Below, piece after piece: positions 25,799 through 33,446 of a stretch of 44,896 nucleotides of DNA. The notes under the pieces were generated by a model. That model ran no database searches. It was not told the DNA's origin and worked only from the letters and a program-made list of their open reading frames with translations. The DNA comes from Eubacterium sp. Lineage in GTDB: Bacteria; Bacillota; Clostridia; Lachnospirales; Lachnospiraceae. A program made the translations under genes and the position numbers. The first letter of the stretch is position 1. Every line of letters starts with the position of its first letter. The stretch is from NCBI GenBank assembly GCA_017433825.1, contig JAFRGL010000011.1:1-44896 (forward strand). The letters run 5' to 3'.

Positions 25799-26302
25799 TC
25801 AGTCTTCTTTTGCGTTGTCAATGGCGGCCAGGTATCCTTCGTCCTTTGAAAGGTCCGTGCCGTCCGCCGCGGAAGTGGCGAGCCTGTCGCAGCGTTCGTT
25901 TTCCGGATGGCCGTCGTGGCCTTTCACCCAGATAAACGTCACCTTATGCGGCTTTTTTGCCGCAAGCAGCCGCTCCCACAAATCGATGTTTTTCACCTCG
26001 TTCTTCTTCCCCCGCCGGAAATTTACCTTTATCCAGCCGTCAATCCAGTGTTCGGCAAAGGCGTTCACCAGATACTGGGAATCAGAATACAAATCCACTT
26101 CGCAGGGCCGCTCCAGGGCTTCCAGCGCCATAATGGCCGCCATCAACTCCATCCGGTTGTTGGTGGTACGTTCGTACCCGCCGGAAATCTCCTTTTCGTG
26201 CAGGTTCCCCTTCCTGTCGGTATACTGCAGCACGCAGCCGAAGCCGCCCGGGCCCTCCGGATTCCCCCGGGCCGCACCGTCGGTATAAATATTTACTTTC
26301 AT
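25799..26302 (-). CDS. rnhA: Ribonuclease HI
   Basis: 167 residues. It cuts the RNA strand of RNA-DNA hybrids. The catalytic acids are visible in IYTDGAARGNPEGPGG (Asp), NRMELMAAI (Glu), LYSDSQYLVNAF (Asp) and the last region GHDGHPENERCDRLAT (His and Asp). The GRRGKKNEVKN-like basic segment FRRGKKNEVKN corresponds to the handle region that binds hybrid. The start codon comes two bases after the thrC stop with only a weak GGGG upstream, so translation is probably coupled to thrC. Confidence 0.95.
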   Translation of the reverse strand: MKVNIYTDGAARGNPEGPGGFGCVLQYTDRKGNLHEKEISGGYERTTNNRMELMAAIMALEALERPCEVDLYSDSQYLVNAFAEHWIDGWIKVNFRRGKKNEVKNIDLWERLLAAKKPHKVTFIWVKGHDGHPENERCDRLATSAADGTDLSKDEGYLAAIDNAKED

Positions 26303-26304
26303 TA

Positions 26305-27795
26305 TTAAAGCCCCAGTCTGGCCTTAACCGCATCTTCCATGCCGGCTTCGTCCGTCACGGTGGTGTGGCGCACCACGGCAGTTTCCAGTTCTTTGATGGC
26401 TGCAGGCCGTTCAATGCCCGCCACCTGCTCCAGGTCTGCGAACTGCTCCTCATCCGTATGCCCGTCGAAAGAAGGATCGATGGCGTGCAGCACGCTTCTC
26501 GCGAACTTGAAGGGGCTTGCGGTGGATGCCACCACGGTTACCGTGTCATCGCCGGATTCCGCGCGGTATTTCGAAAGGACCGCCGCGCCGACCGCAGTGT
26601 GGGTATCGATGACGTACCGGTCATTTTCGTAAATCTTCTTAATGGCCGCCGCCGTCTCCTCTTCCGTGGCGAAATCCGCATGGAAATCAGAAAGGCTGTC
26701 CTTCATTTTCTGCGTCAGGGTATAAATGCCCTTCGTGGAAAGCTCGTCCATGAAGCCCTTTGTGGCCGCCGCGTCGCTCCCGGCGATTTCGTAAATCAGC
26801 CTTTCCAGGTTGGAAGAAACCAGGATATCCATGGACGGCGAGGACGTCAGCATGAATTCGCGCCTTCTGTCATACACGCCGGTGCGGAAGAAATCGGTAA
26901 GCACCTTGTTGACGTTGGAAGCGCAGATGAGCTTGTTAACCGGCAGGCCCATCTTCTTCGCGTAATACGCCGCAAGGATGTTGCCGAAGTTGCCGGTGGG
27001 CACCACAATGTTGATCTTATCGCCCGCCTTCACCGTACCTTCGTTCATCAGCTGCAGGTATGCGTAGATATAATACACAACCTGGGGCACCAGACGGCCG
27101 ATATTTATCGAGTTGGCGGATGAGAAGACATAGCCGTGCGCGAAAAGCTCCTCCGCCAAAGCTTTGTCGGAGAACATCTTCTTTACCGCGCGCTGGGCGT
27201 CGTCGAAATTCCCCCGGATGGCGATAACGCAGGTATTGTCCCCGGTCTGGGTCACCATCTGTTTTTCCTGCACCGGGCTTACGCCGTCCTTCGGGTAGAA
27301 TACGATGATGCCCGTGCCGGGCACGTCCGCAAAGCCTGCCATGGCAGCCTTTCCCGTATCGCCGCTGGTGGCGGTCAGGATAATGATTTTCTCCTTCAGG
27401 TCATTCTTCTTCGCCGCGGTGGTCATAAGGTACGGCAGCACCGACAGGGCCATGTCCTTGAAGGCAATGGTCTTGCCGTGGAACAGTTCCAGGAAATAAG
27501 CGCCGTCCGCCTTATGCAGCGGGGCGATAACAGGCGTGTCGAACTTTTCGTCGTATGCACCTTCGATGCAGTATTTCAGTTCTTCTTCCGTATAATCATC
27601 CAGGAAACAGCCCATGATTTTCATGGCAAGGTCCCGGTAGGAAAGCTTCGCCAGGTTTTCCAGCGAATCCGGCAGCGCCGGAATACTTTCCGGTACGAAA
27701 AGCCCGCCGTCATCCGCAAGGCCTTTTAAAACGGCTTTTGAAGCGGTAACCCGCTCCCCTTCTCCTCTTGTGCTTGAATAATATAATAATGCCAT
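26305..27795 (-). CDS. thrC: Threonine synthase
   Basis: 496 residues from the ATG at 27795, which has GGAGG eight bases upstream; the slightly longer reading would start at a TTG overlapping that site. It is a PLP enzyme that converts O-phosphohomoserine to threonine. The PLP lysine sits in HGKTIAFKDMALSVLP. The phosphate-binding motif is TATSGDTGKAAM, and SSANSINIGRLVPQ and VPTGNFGNILAAYYAK follow. The length and the N-terminal YYSSTRGEG fit the long thrC type found in yeast, E. coli and many Clostridia. It heads the run with rnhA, tyrS and alaS. Confidence 0.96.
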   Translation of the reverse strand: MALLYYSSTRGEGERVTASKAVLKGLADDGGLFVPESIPALPDSLENLAKLSYRDLAMKIMGCFLDDYTEEELKYCIEGAYDEKFDTPVIAPLHKADGAYFLELFHGKTIAFKDMALSVLPYLMTTAAKKNDLKEKIIILTATSGDTGKAAMAGFADVPGTGIIVFYPKDGVSPVQEKQMVTQTGDNTCVIAIRGNFDDAQRAVKKMFSDKALAEELFAHGYVFSSANSINIGRLVPQVVYYIYAYLQLMNEGTVKAGDKINIVVPTGNFGNILAAYYAKKMGLPVNKLICASNVNKVLTDFFRTGVYDRRREFMLTSSPSMDILVSSNLERLIYEIAGSDAAATKGFMDELSTKGIYTLTQKMKDSLSDFHADFATEEETAAAIKKIYENDRYVIDTHTAVGAAVLSKYRAESGDDTVTVVASTASPFKFARSVLHAIDPSFDGHTDEEQFADLEQVAGIERPAAIKELETAVVRHTTVTDEAGMEDAVKARLGL

Positions 27796-27844
27796 GTCTT
27801 TTACCTCCAAACATGCCTGTGGGCTGAATCCGAATTAATGACTG

Positions 27845-27853
27845 ATTATAACA
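27845..27853 (-). promoter_or_regulatory. Promoter of thrC-rnhA-tyrS-alaS
   Basis: On the minus strand TGTTATAAT, the same extended -10 (within TGTGTTATAAT) as in front of relQ. The -35 region is only a partial match (TTGTGC at 18-base spacing). The leader is about 45 bases, too short for a T-box. Confidence 0.6.
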
Positions 27854-27918
27854 CAGATAAGCGGCGGGGCACAATGCCATTTTTGCCTGTCAGGGCGAAG
27901 ATTTTTCTCTTCGGGCAT

Positions 27919-27954
27919 GAAAGAAGCAGGAAAGTTTCCTTCCCTGCTTCTTTC
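27919..27954 (-). terminator. Hairpin after the zinc-ribbon gene, probable terminator
   Basis: A 12-bp perfect stem, GAAAGAAGCAGG (27919-27930) with CCTGCTTCTTTC (27943-27954), 20 bases after the stop codon at 27974. There is no clean T-run beyond the stem, but its 3' arm on the minus strand is pyrimidine rich. Confidence 0.55.
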
Positions 27955-27973
27955 TCTCATTATCTTCAGCTGC

Positions 27974-28609
27974 TTACGGCTGTCTGGTCCCGCAGTGATA
28001 GCAGAAAATTACGTCAGCTTCAATTTCCTTGCCGCAGTTAATGCAGTGTTTCATCTTTACCGGGGCTTCCGGTTCGGGTGCCGGGATCTCCACCGGTTCG
28101 GGTGCCGGGATTTCTTCCGGTTCAGGCGCCGGGATTTCTTCCGGCTCGAGCTCCAGCACTGCGCCTTCGGCATCAAATCTGAAACCGCAGAACCGGCAGA
28201 ATACCGCGCCTTCAGGCCTCGGTTTTCCGCACTGGCTGCAGACAGCCTCATCTTCCTCTTCCGCTACGCGGACAATCCTGGTACCGCAGACCATGCAGAA
28301 CAGATCGTCGTCGCCGACACTGTTGCCGCAGTGGGGACAAAGCTTCACCGCGTTCAGCTCTTCCATCTTTTTGTCTGCCTCTTCCGCCTCGGCTGCAAGC
28401 GAGCGGACACCGGCAAGCATGCTTTCAAGGTCCGCCTTTCCTTCACCGTTCAGGCAGCCGAAATCCAGTTCCTCAAGCTTCTCGGTATCAGCAAAGCTGT
28501 TGTAGAATGTTTCGCCCAGCTTTAAAAGGGCCTTCTCCTTATCAGAAGCAAGAGTTTCCATCTTTTCGGAAAGCTCCTGTTTCATTCTTTCCAGTTCCTG
28601 TTTTGTCAA
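27974..28609 (-). CDS. Zinc-ribbon protein with coiled-coil N terminus
   Basis: 211 residues, starting with TTG at 28609; GGAGG lies nine bases upstream, which favours TTG over the first internal ATG at 28585. Residues 1 to about 85 are charged and helical, likely a coiled coil. Three zinc ribbons follow: CPHCG with CMVCG, CSQCG with CRFCG, and CINCG with CYHCG at the very C terminus. The last two are separated by repeated EEIPAPEP units encoded by a 24-base tandem repeat. It lacks a membrane segment. The function is unknown; zinc-ribbon proteins like this often act as scaffolds or sensors. It is a single gene, divergent from leuA. Confidence 0.75.
   Translation of the reverse strand: MTKQELERMKQELSEKMETLASDKEKALLKLGETFYNSFADTEKLEELDFGCLNGEGKADLESMLAGVRSLAAEAEEADKKMEELNAVKLCPHCGNSVGDDDLFCMVCGTRIVRVAEEEDEAVCSQCGKPRPEGAVFCRFCGFRFDAEGAVLELEPEEIPAPEPEEIPAPEPVEIPAPEPEAPVKMKHCINCGKEIEADVIFCYHCGTRQP
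28069..28140. repeat. Tandem 24-base repeat inside the zinc-ribbon gene
   Basis: Three consecutive units at 28069-28092, 28093-28116 and 28117-28140, differing at a few positions, plus a partial fourth. They are in frame and encode the acidic Pro-rich linker (E-I-P-A-P-E-P). Copy number may vary between strains. Confidence 0.9.
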
Positions 28610-28753
28610 ATTTCCGTACCTCCGCTATATTCTTTTAAAGCAACTTAAGTATAATACCGGAAGCACCTTTTCCGCAACAGTTTCCTTTCATTTCCTTCTT
28701 TCTTCGGGCAGAAAAATCCGTTATATTTTTTCGGATTTCTTCAAAATCTCTTC

Positions 28754-28782
28754 TTGACAGAAATCTTTCCAGCGATTATGAT
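28754..28782 (+). promoter_or_regulatory. Promoter of leuA
   Basis: TTGACA (28754-28759), a 17-base spacer and TATGAT (28777-28782). Transcription would start near 28789, right where the T-box leader begins. Confidence 0.88.
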
Positions 28783-28788
28783 ACTGTC

Positions 28789-29070
28789 TAAATCGAATGA
28801 ACACCCCACGTAAATGCGATGACGGGGAGTAGTAAGCAAAGCATTCCGAGCACAGAGAGCTGCCGTTTGGTGAAAGGCAGAGGAGGAAGCCTGCCGAACT
28901 GGCCCCTGAGCAGCTTTGGTGAACGTTTTCAAGTAGCCCAAGCCGGTCTCCCGCCGTTATCCGGGAAGGGATATGATAGTATCCCAAAGAGTGCATGCAA
29001 AAGCATGAATCAGAGTGGTACCGCGAGGATATTTCCCCGTCTCTGTAATCAGAGGCGGGTTTCTTTTTTG
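28789..29070 (+). promoter_or_regulatory. T-box riboswitch, leucine (CUG specifier), upstream of leuA
   Basis: The leader carries stem I with GACGGGGAGTAGTAAGC on its 5' side, the AGAGAGCTG and GGTGAAAGGCAG elements, and a specifier loop GAA-CTG-G just before CCCC. The codon CTG (28899-28901) means leucine, which agrees with leuA. The T-box core AGAGTGGTACCGCG is at 29012-29025, ready to pair with the tRNA acceptor end. Uncharged tRNA-Leu should stabilise the antiterminator and switch leuA on. Stem assignments were made by eye. Confidence 0.92.
29036..29069 (+). terminator. T-box-controlled terminator before leuA
   Basis: A 10-bp stem with one G-U pair, CCCGTCTCTG (29036-29045) with CAGAGGCGGG (29050-29059), a 4-nt loop, then TTTCTTTTTT. 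It is the terminator alternative to the antiterminator of the T-box. Confidence 0.92.
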
Positions 29071-29122
29071 ATACCGGAGAAGTCCGCCGTATCATTATTT
29101 ACCTACAAGGAGGACAAACAGC

Positions 29123-30787
29123 ATGATGGACTGCACAAAGTACAAAAGACAGTATTACCCCGCTCCGGCCGGCAATACCGACTGGGTGAACAAGGAATAT
29201 ATAGACAGGGCACCCGTATGGTGCAGCGTGGACCTGAGGGACGGCAACCAGGCCCTGGTAATCCCGATGAGCCTGGAACAGAAACTGGACTTTTTCAAAC
29301 TTCTCGTGGAAGTGGGCTTTAAGGAAATCGAGGTGGGCTTCCCCGCCGCTTCCGATACGGAATTTGAATTCCTGCGAGCCCTTATCGAGCAGGACCTCAT
29401 CCCGGACGACGTAACGGTCCAGGTGCTCACCCAGGCCAGGGAGCATATCATCCGGAAAACCTTTGACGCCCTGCAAGGCTGCAAAAACGCGGTGGTGCAC
29501 GTATACAACTCCACCTCCGTGGCCCAGAGGGAACAGGTTTTCGCCAAATCAAAGGAAGAAATCCTGCAGATTGCCGTGGACGGCGCGCAGCTTTTAAAAG
29601 ACCTGACGGAGGAGGCAGGCGCTTCATACCGCTTCGAATACAGCCCCGAAAGCTTCACCGGCACCGAGCCGGAATACGCCCTTGAGGTCTGCAACGCGGT
29701 GCTTGACGTATGGCAGCCCACTTCCGACAGAAAGGCCATCATCAACCTTCCCAGCACGGTGCAGCTTTCCATGCCGCACGTCTACGCAAGCCAGATAGAA
29801 TTTTTCCACAAGAACCTGAAATACCGCGAAAACGTGATAATCTCCCTGCATCCCCACAATGACCGGGGAAGCGGCATCGCGGATGCCGAGCTGGGCCTGC
29901 TTGCCGGCGCGGACCGGATTGAAGGTACGCTTTTCGGCAACGGCGAGCGCACCGGCAACGTGGATATCGTAACCCTCGCCATGAACATGTACACCCACGG
30001 CGTGGACCCTGGACTGGATTTCACTAACATGACGGATATCTGCGAACGGTACGAAGCCTACACCGGCATGAACGTGGATCCCCGCTCTCCCTACGGCGGC
30101 GCGCTGGTCTTCGCGGCCTTCTCCGGCTCCCATCAGGATGCCATCGCCAAAGGCATGAGCTACCGCGCGGAGCACCGAGGCGGCCAGTGGACAGTTCCCT
30201 ACCTTCCCATCGACCCGATGGACATCGGCAGGAGCTACGACGCGGACGTCATCCGCATCAACAGCCAGTCCGGCAAGGGCGGCGTGGGCTATATCCTGGA
30301 GCACTACTACGGCCTGAACCTGCCGCCGAAGATGCGCGAGCACATGGGCTATACGGCAAAAGGACTTTCCGACAAGCTGCATAAGGAACTCAAGCCGGAT
30401 GAAATCTTCAGCCTGTTCAAGAGCACTTACGAGAATATCAAAAAGCCCTACAGCCTGCTGTCCGTACATTACCGCCAGATGGAAAACGGTATTATCGAAG
30501 CCACGATTGAGACGAAGTACAACGGCAACGACATCATTACCACCACCGCGGAAGGAAACGGCCGTTTAAATTCCGTATCCAATGCCTTCAAGAAAGCCTA
30601 CGGCCTGAAGTTCGACCTGACAAGCTACCAGGAGCATGCCTTAACCGCAAGCTCCAGTTCCAGGGCTATCGCCTACGTAGGCCTGAAAGGACCGGACGAA
30701 AGGATCGCCTGGGGCGCCGGCTTGAACACCGATATTATTATCGCGTCCATCGACGCCATGGTTGCCGCAGTGAACAACTTGTTCTAA
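29123..30787 (+). CDS. leuA: 2-isopropylmalate synthase (long type)
   Basis: 554 residues. It condenses acetyl-CoA with 3-methyl-2-oxobutanoate, the first committed step of leucine synthesis. The TIM barrel has VDLRDGNQALVIPMS with the metal-binding aspartate, EVGFPAAS, SLHPHNDRGSG with the HxH metal ligands, and GNGERTGNVD. The C-terminal part (about 430-554) is the allosteric LeuA dimer domain that senses leucine. The N-terminal motif and length match the subfamily otherwise known from yeast and actinobacteria rather than the shorter E. coli type. The start follows AAGGAGG by nine bases; a second ATG is directly adjacent. It is controlled by the T-box and ends in a hairpin-rich repeat. Confidence 0.95.
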   Translation: MMDCTKYKRQYYPAPAGNTDWVNKEYIDRAPVWCSVDLRDGNQALVIPMSLEQKLDFFKLLVEVGFKEIEVGFPAASDTEFEFLRALIEQDLIPDDVTVQVLTQAREHIIRKTFDALQGCKNAVVHVYNSTSVAQREQVFAKSKEEILQIAVDGAQLLKDLTEEAGASYRFEYSPESFTGTEPEYALEVCNAVLDVWQPTSDRKAIINLPSTVQLSMPHVYASQIEFFHKNLKYRENVIISLHPHNDRGSGIADAELGLLAGADRIEGTLFGNGERTGNVDIVTLAMNMYTHGVDPGLDFTNMTDICERYEAYTGMNVDPRSPYGGALVFAAFSGSHQDAIAKGMSYRAEHRGGQWTVPYLPIDPMDIGRSYDADVIRINSQSGKGGVGYILEHYYGLNLPPKMREHMGYTAKGLSDKLHKELKPDEIFSLFKSTYENIKKPYSLLSVHYRQMENGIIEATIETKYNGNDIITTTAEGNGRLNSVSNAFKKAYGLKFDLTSYQEHALTASSSSRAIAYVGLKGPDERIAWGAGLNTDIIIASIDAMVAAVNNLF

Positions 30788-30803
30788 GCCCTTTGCCCTC
30801 CTG

Positions 30804-30894
30804 CCCTCCCCTTTGGGGAGGGTGGCGGCGCAGCCGCCGGGTGAGGGGTCTCCTCATCAGTCACCTTCGGTGACAGCTTCCCCCAAGGGGAAGC
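30804..30894. repeat. Four-hairpin intergenic repeat between convergent genes
   Basis: Four perfect hairpins, each with a 3-nt loop, in 91 bases: CCCTCCCC/GGGGAGGG (30804-30822), GGCGGC/GCCGCC (30824-30838), GTCACC/GGTGAC (30860-30874) and GCTTCCCC/GGGGAAGC (30876-30894). The sequence resembles a dispersed intergenic repeat common in Clostridia. It fills the gap between leuA and the CoA-transferase gene, which converge, and may end transcription of both. Confidence 0.75.
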
Positions 30895-30900
30895 CTTGTC

Positions 30901-32115
30901 TCAGATGGCTTTCTGCGCTTTAAGCTCCGCCACTTTTTCTTCGGAATATCCCAGAAGCCCTTCGTAGACTTCCTTATTGTGCTCTCCCAGCCCGGGGGAG
31001 CATTTGTATTCAATGTGGTTTTCGGAAAGCTTCGGCGCAAAGCCCGGCATTTTCAGCTTTCCGAGCACCGGATGCTCCACCTCCACGATGATGCCGCGCT
31101 CCACATATTCCGGGTCATGGGCAAAATCGTCGATATCCAGCAGCGCGCCTGCCGGCACGTTGTTTTTCGCCAGGATATCCATAACCTCAGTCTTGGTGTG
31201 CTGCGCGCAGTACGCCTTGATGGCGTCGTCGCATTTTTCCTTATGCTCGAAACGGCTGTGCGGCGTGGCCATATCCGGATCGTCGATCAAGTCTTCCCTT
31301 CCGATAATCCTGCACAGGTCTTCCCAGTTGGTGCTGCCCGGATGGCGGTTGCAGTAAATGTGCACGAAGTCGTTCGGTCCGAAGGGCTTGCACGGATAAG
31401 TGCCCGCAGGCGCCACGTCCTCAAGCGGCATGCCGTTTCCCACACGGCGCGGGGCCTTGCCCGTATTGTAGTAGGGTTCCCAGCCGGAACGCCCAAGGCC
31501 GATGATGAAATCCTGCATGGCGATATCTATCCTCTGGCCGATGCCTTCGCGTTCCCGCTGCAAAAGCGCTGCGATAATGCTCATGGCCAGGGTCAGGCCC
31601 GTGCCGGAATCCGCCACGGAAACGCCGCTTTTAACCGGCATGTCCGGATAGCCGGTGGCCGCAACGAAGCCGCCCATATGGGTGGCAATCGGGTCAAATG
31701 CCGGATAGTCCGCGTATTTGCTTTCCTTCGCAAAGCCTTTTAAGGAAGCGTAAATAATCTTCGGGTTGATTTCCTTGCAGACTTCGTAGGACAGTCCCAG
31801 ACGGTCCATGCTGCCCGGGCCCATGTTCTCCACCACCACGTCGCAGACCTTCAGGAGGTCTTTTAAAACGGCAAGCCCGCCCGGCGTCTTCGCGTTGCAG
31901 GTAATGGATTTCTTGTTCATGTTCATGATGAGGAAGCCGTAGGAATCCACGTCGGGTTTTGCCACGGTGTACCGGCCGGCCTCACCCTTTACGGGGCGTT
32001 CCACCTTGATTACCTCCGCGCCGAACCACGCCAGGGTCTCGGTGCAGACCGTGCCCGATTCAAACTGGGTCATGTCCAGAATCTTATAGCCTGTTAAAGG
32101 TCCTTTTCCGCTCAT
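30901..32115 (-). CDS. Family III (CaiB/BaiF type) CoA-transferase
   Basis: 404 residues. It should move CoA between carboxylic acids through an aspartyl-CoA thioester. The sequence follows the formyl-CoA transferase pattern closely: GYKILDMTQFESGT, FGAEVIKVERP, NMNKKSIT, VVENMGPGSMDRLG, then VSVADSGTG, with Asp169 at the position of the catalytic aspartate. The C-terminal segment NNVPAGALLDIDDFAHDP is also typical. Its start codon comes one base after the stop of the dehydratase subunit, with AAAGGAG inside that gene. By context it should charge the 2-hydroxy acid that the dehydratase acts on, like FldA or HadA in amino-acid fermenting Clostridia. The acid itself is not known. Confidence 0.9.
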   Translation of the reverse strand: MSGKGPLTGYKILDMTQFESGTVCTETLAWFGAEVIKVERPVKGEAGRYTVAKPDVDSYGFLIMNMNKKSITCNAKTPGGLAVLKDLLKVCDVVVENMGPGSMDRLGLSYEVCKEINPKIIYASLKGFAKESKYADYPAFDPIATHMGGFVAATGYPDMPVKSGVSVADSGTGLTLAMSIIAALLQREREGIGQRIDIAMQDFIIGLGRSGWEPYYNTGKAPRRVGNGMPLEDVAPAGTYPCKPFGPNDFVHIYCNRHPGSTNWEDLCRIIGREDLIDDPDMATPHSRFEHKEKCDDAIKAYCAQHTKTEVMDILAKNNVPAGALLDIDDFAHDPEYVERGIIVEVEHPVLGKLKMPGFAPKLSENHIEYKCSPGLGEHNKEVYEGLLGYSEEKVAELKAQKAI

Positions 32116-32116
32116 T

Positions 32117-33442
32117 TTATTTCTCTCCTTTGATAATCCGGTTTTCTATAAAATCTTCCACAAGGGTTGTCATCGAGTCCGCATTCCATTTACGGGCGTC
32201 CACCGGGTCTGCCTTGAATTCCAGCACGGGAAGCCCGGCATCCTCCAGCGTCTTTTTGATGAAATAGCTGCCCTCCACGGCCTGCATGCAGTTTTCGGGA
32301 ACCATGTACACCACGCCGTCGATTTTGTTCTGGCGCGCCTGCTGCAGGAACCAGGAGCTGTTCCAGGGCGGCATATGCAGGAAATCCTCCATGCCGATGT
32401 ACCGGGCTGCCAGTGCCCTTAAGGGGTCTTCTTCCACGTGGTTCCTGATGTAGGAATCCGCACCCATGGCAAGGTACATGCTCCACATGAAGACCGCGCC
32501 GTATTTCTGTTCAAACCTCTGGTAGAAGCCGAAATCGTGCCAGATGCCGCGGCCTATCCACATCAGGCGGTATTTCTCGTTCGGAACGGCCGCCTCGCCC
32601 GCGTCCGCCAGCGCCTTTATTTCCTCGTACAGGCTTTTAGCGTGGTCCGCCGCCCACCTGGTGCCGCGCTGCCACTGGGCCTGCATGACCGCGTTAATGG
32701 TGTCCACCACGGTCACAGGCACCGGGGAGCATTCCGCAATCAGGTCGCGGGTCTTCTTGTACCACATCTCCTGCTCATTGATGAGGTTCATGACCTCGAT
32801 GAGCTTGTTTTCATCGAACATCCGCCCGGTCTTTTCTTCCAGGAACCGGATAAGCTCCTTTAATTCCTCCACCGCTGCGTCCAGCCTGTCGGTGTCGTAG
32901 AGGTCCTCCCAGTTGTCCTCTACGATTTCATACCAGTTTAGAGGCGCTTTCCTGGGCTGGGTATTCTCCATGGCGTAAAACGACGCGCCGTGGTTTTTCG
33001 CGAACAGCTCGAAAATTTTCGACTGGCAGTCGCAGGTAAGCCTCGTAATCGCGATGGTAGGATGCGGAAGCCCGCCCCAGGGGCCTAAGGGCTTTCCGTT
33101 TTCATCCACCGCGTGGTCGTCCGGGTCCAGGCTTTCGGCCAGAGCCGTCGCGCAGTAGCTGCACAAATCATCCCGGTAGCCCGCCTTGTTCAGAAGGCCG
33201 TAGTATTTTGCGGTCATCCGTTTCGCGCCGCAGATGGCAGCCCACCACTGGTTTACCACGAAGGGGATGTCCATTGCCCGGAAAATCTCCATGGGCACGT
33301 CGGCGTTAAGATAGGCAAAATCCTCGCCGGCCTTCACCCGGTCTGCGAGGCCGGCAAACCATTCCTTCTGATAGGCGGAAACCGCAGCCGTGGCCTTCAG
33401 TTTTTTCACAACCTTGGATTTGGATTTCTGTTCTTCTGCCAT
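32117..33442 (-). CDS. 2-hydroxyacyl-CoA dehydratase subunit, alpha-like (HgdB/BcrC superfamily)
   Basis: 441 residues. It starts with a lysine-rich head, then AYQKEWFAGLADRV and MDIPFVVNQWWAAICGAKR. Cysteines at LCSYC and LTCDC, with the one in AICGAK, are candidates for ligands of a [4Fe-4S] cluster. The C-terminal part has GVVYMVPENCMQAVEGSY, a second conserved region of the family. The enzyme would remove water from a 2-hydroxyacyl-CoA by a ketyl radical after one-electron reduction by an activase. It is longer than FldB or HadB (about 410) and I cannot assign it to a known substrate class; a benzoyl-CoA-reductase-like role is an alternative. Its ATG follows the partner gene by 4 bases, with AGGAGG inside that gene. 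Confidence 0.85.
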   Translation of the reverse strand: MAEEQKSKSKVVKKLKATAAVSAYQKEWFAGLADRVKAGEDFAYLNADVPMEIFRAMDIPFVVNQWWAAICGAKRMTAKYYGLLNKAGYRDDLCSYCATALAESLDPDDHAVDENGKPLGPWGGLPHPTIAITRLTCDCQSKIFELFAKNHGASFYAMENTQPRKAPLNWYEIVEDNWEDLYDTDRLDAAVEELKELIRFLEEKTGRMFDENKLIEVMNLINEQEMWYKKTRDLIAECSPVPVTVVDTINAVMQAQWQRGTRWAADHAKSLYEEIKALADAGEAAVPNEKYRLMWIGRGIWHDFGFYQRFEQKYGAVFMWSMYLAMGADSYIRNHVEEDPLRALAARYIGMEDFLHMPPWNSSWFLQQARQNKIDGVVYMVPENCMQAVEGSYFIKKTLEDAGLPVLEFKADPVDARKWNADSMTTLVEDFIENRIIKGEK

Positions 33443-33446
33443 TTAT

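Noticed and set aside
28069-28140. Regular 24-base repeats considered as a CRISPR array
   Set aside because: The units are contiguous without spacers and are in frame inside a gene; no cas genes are present.
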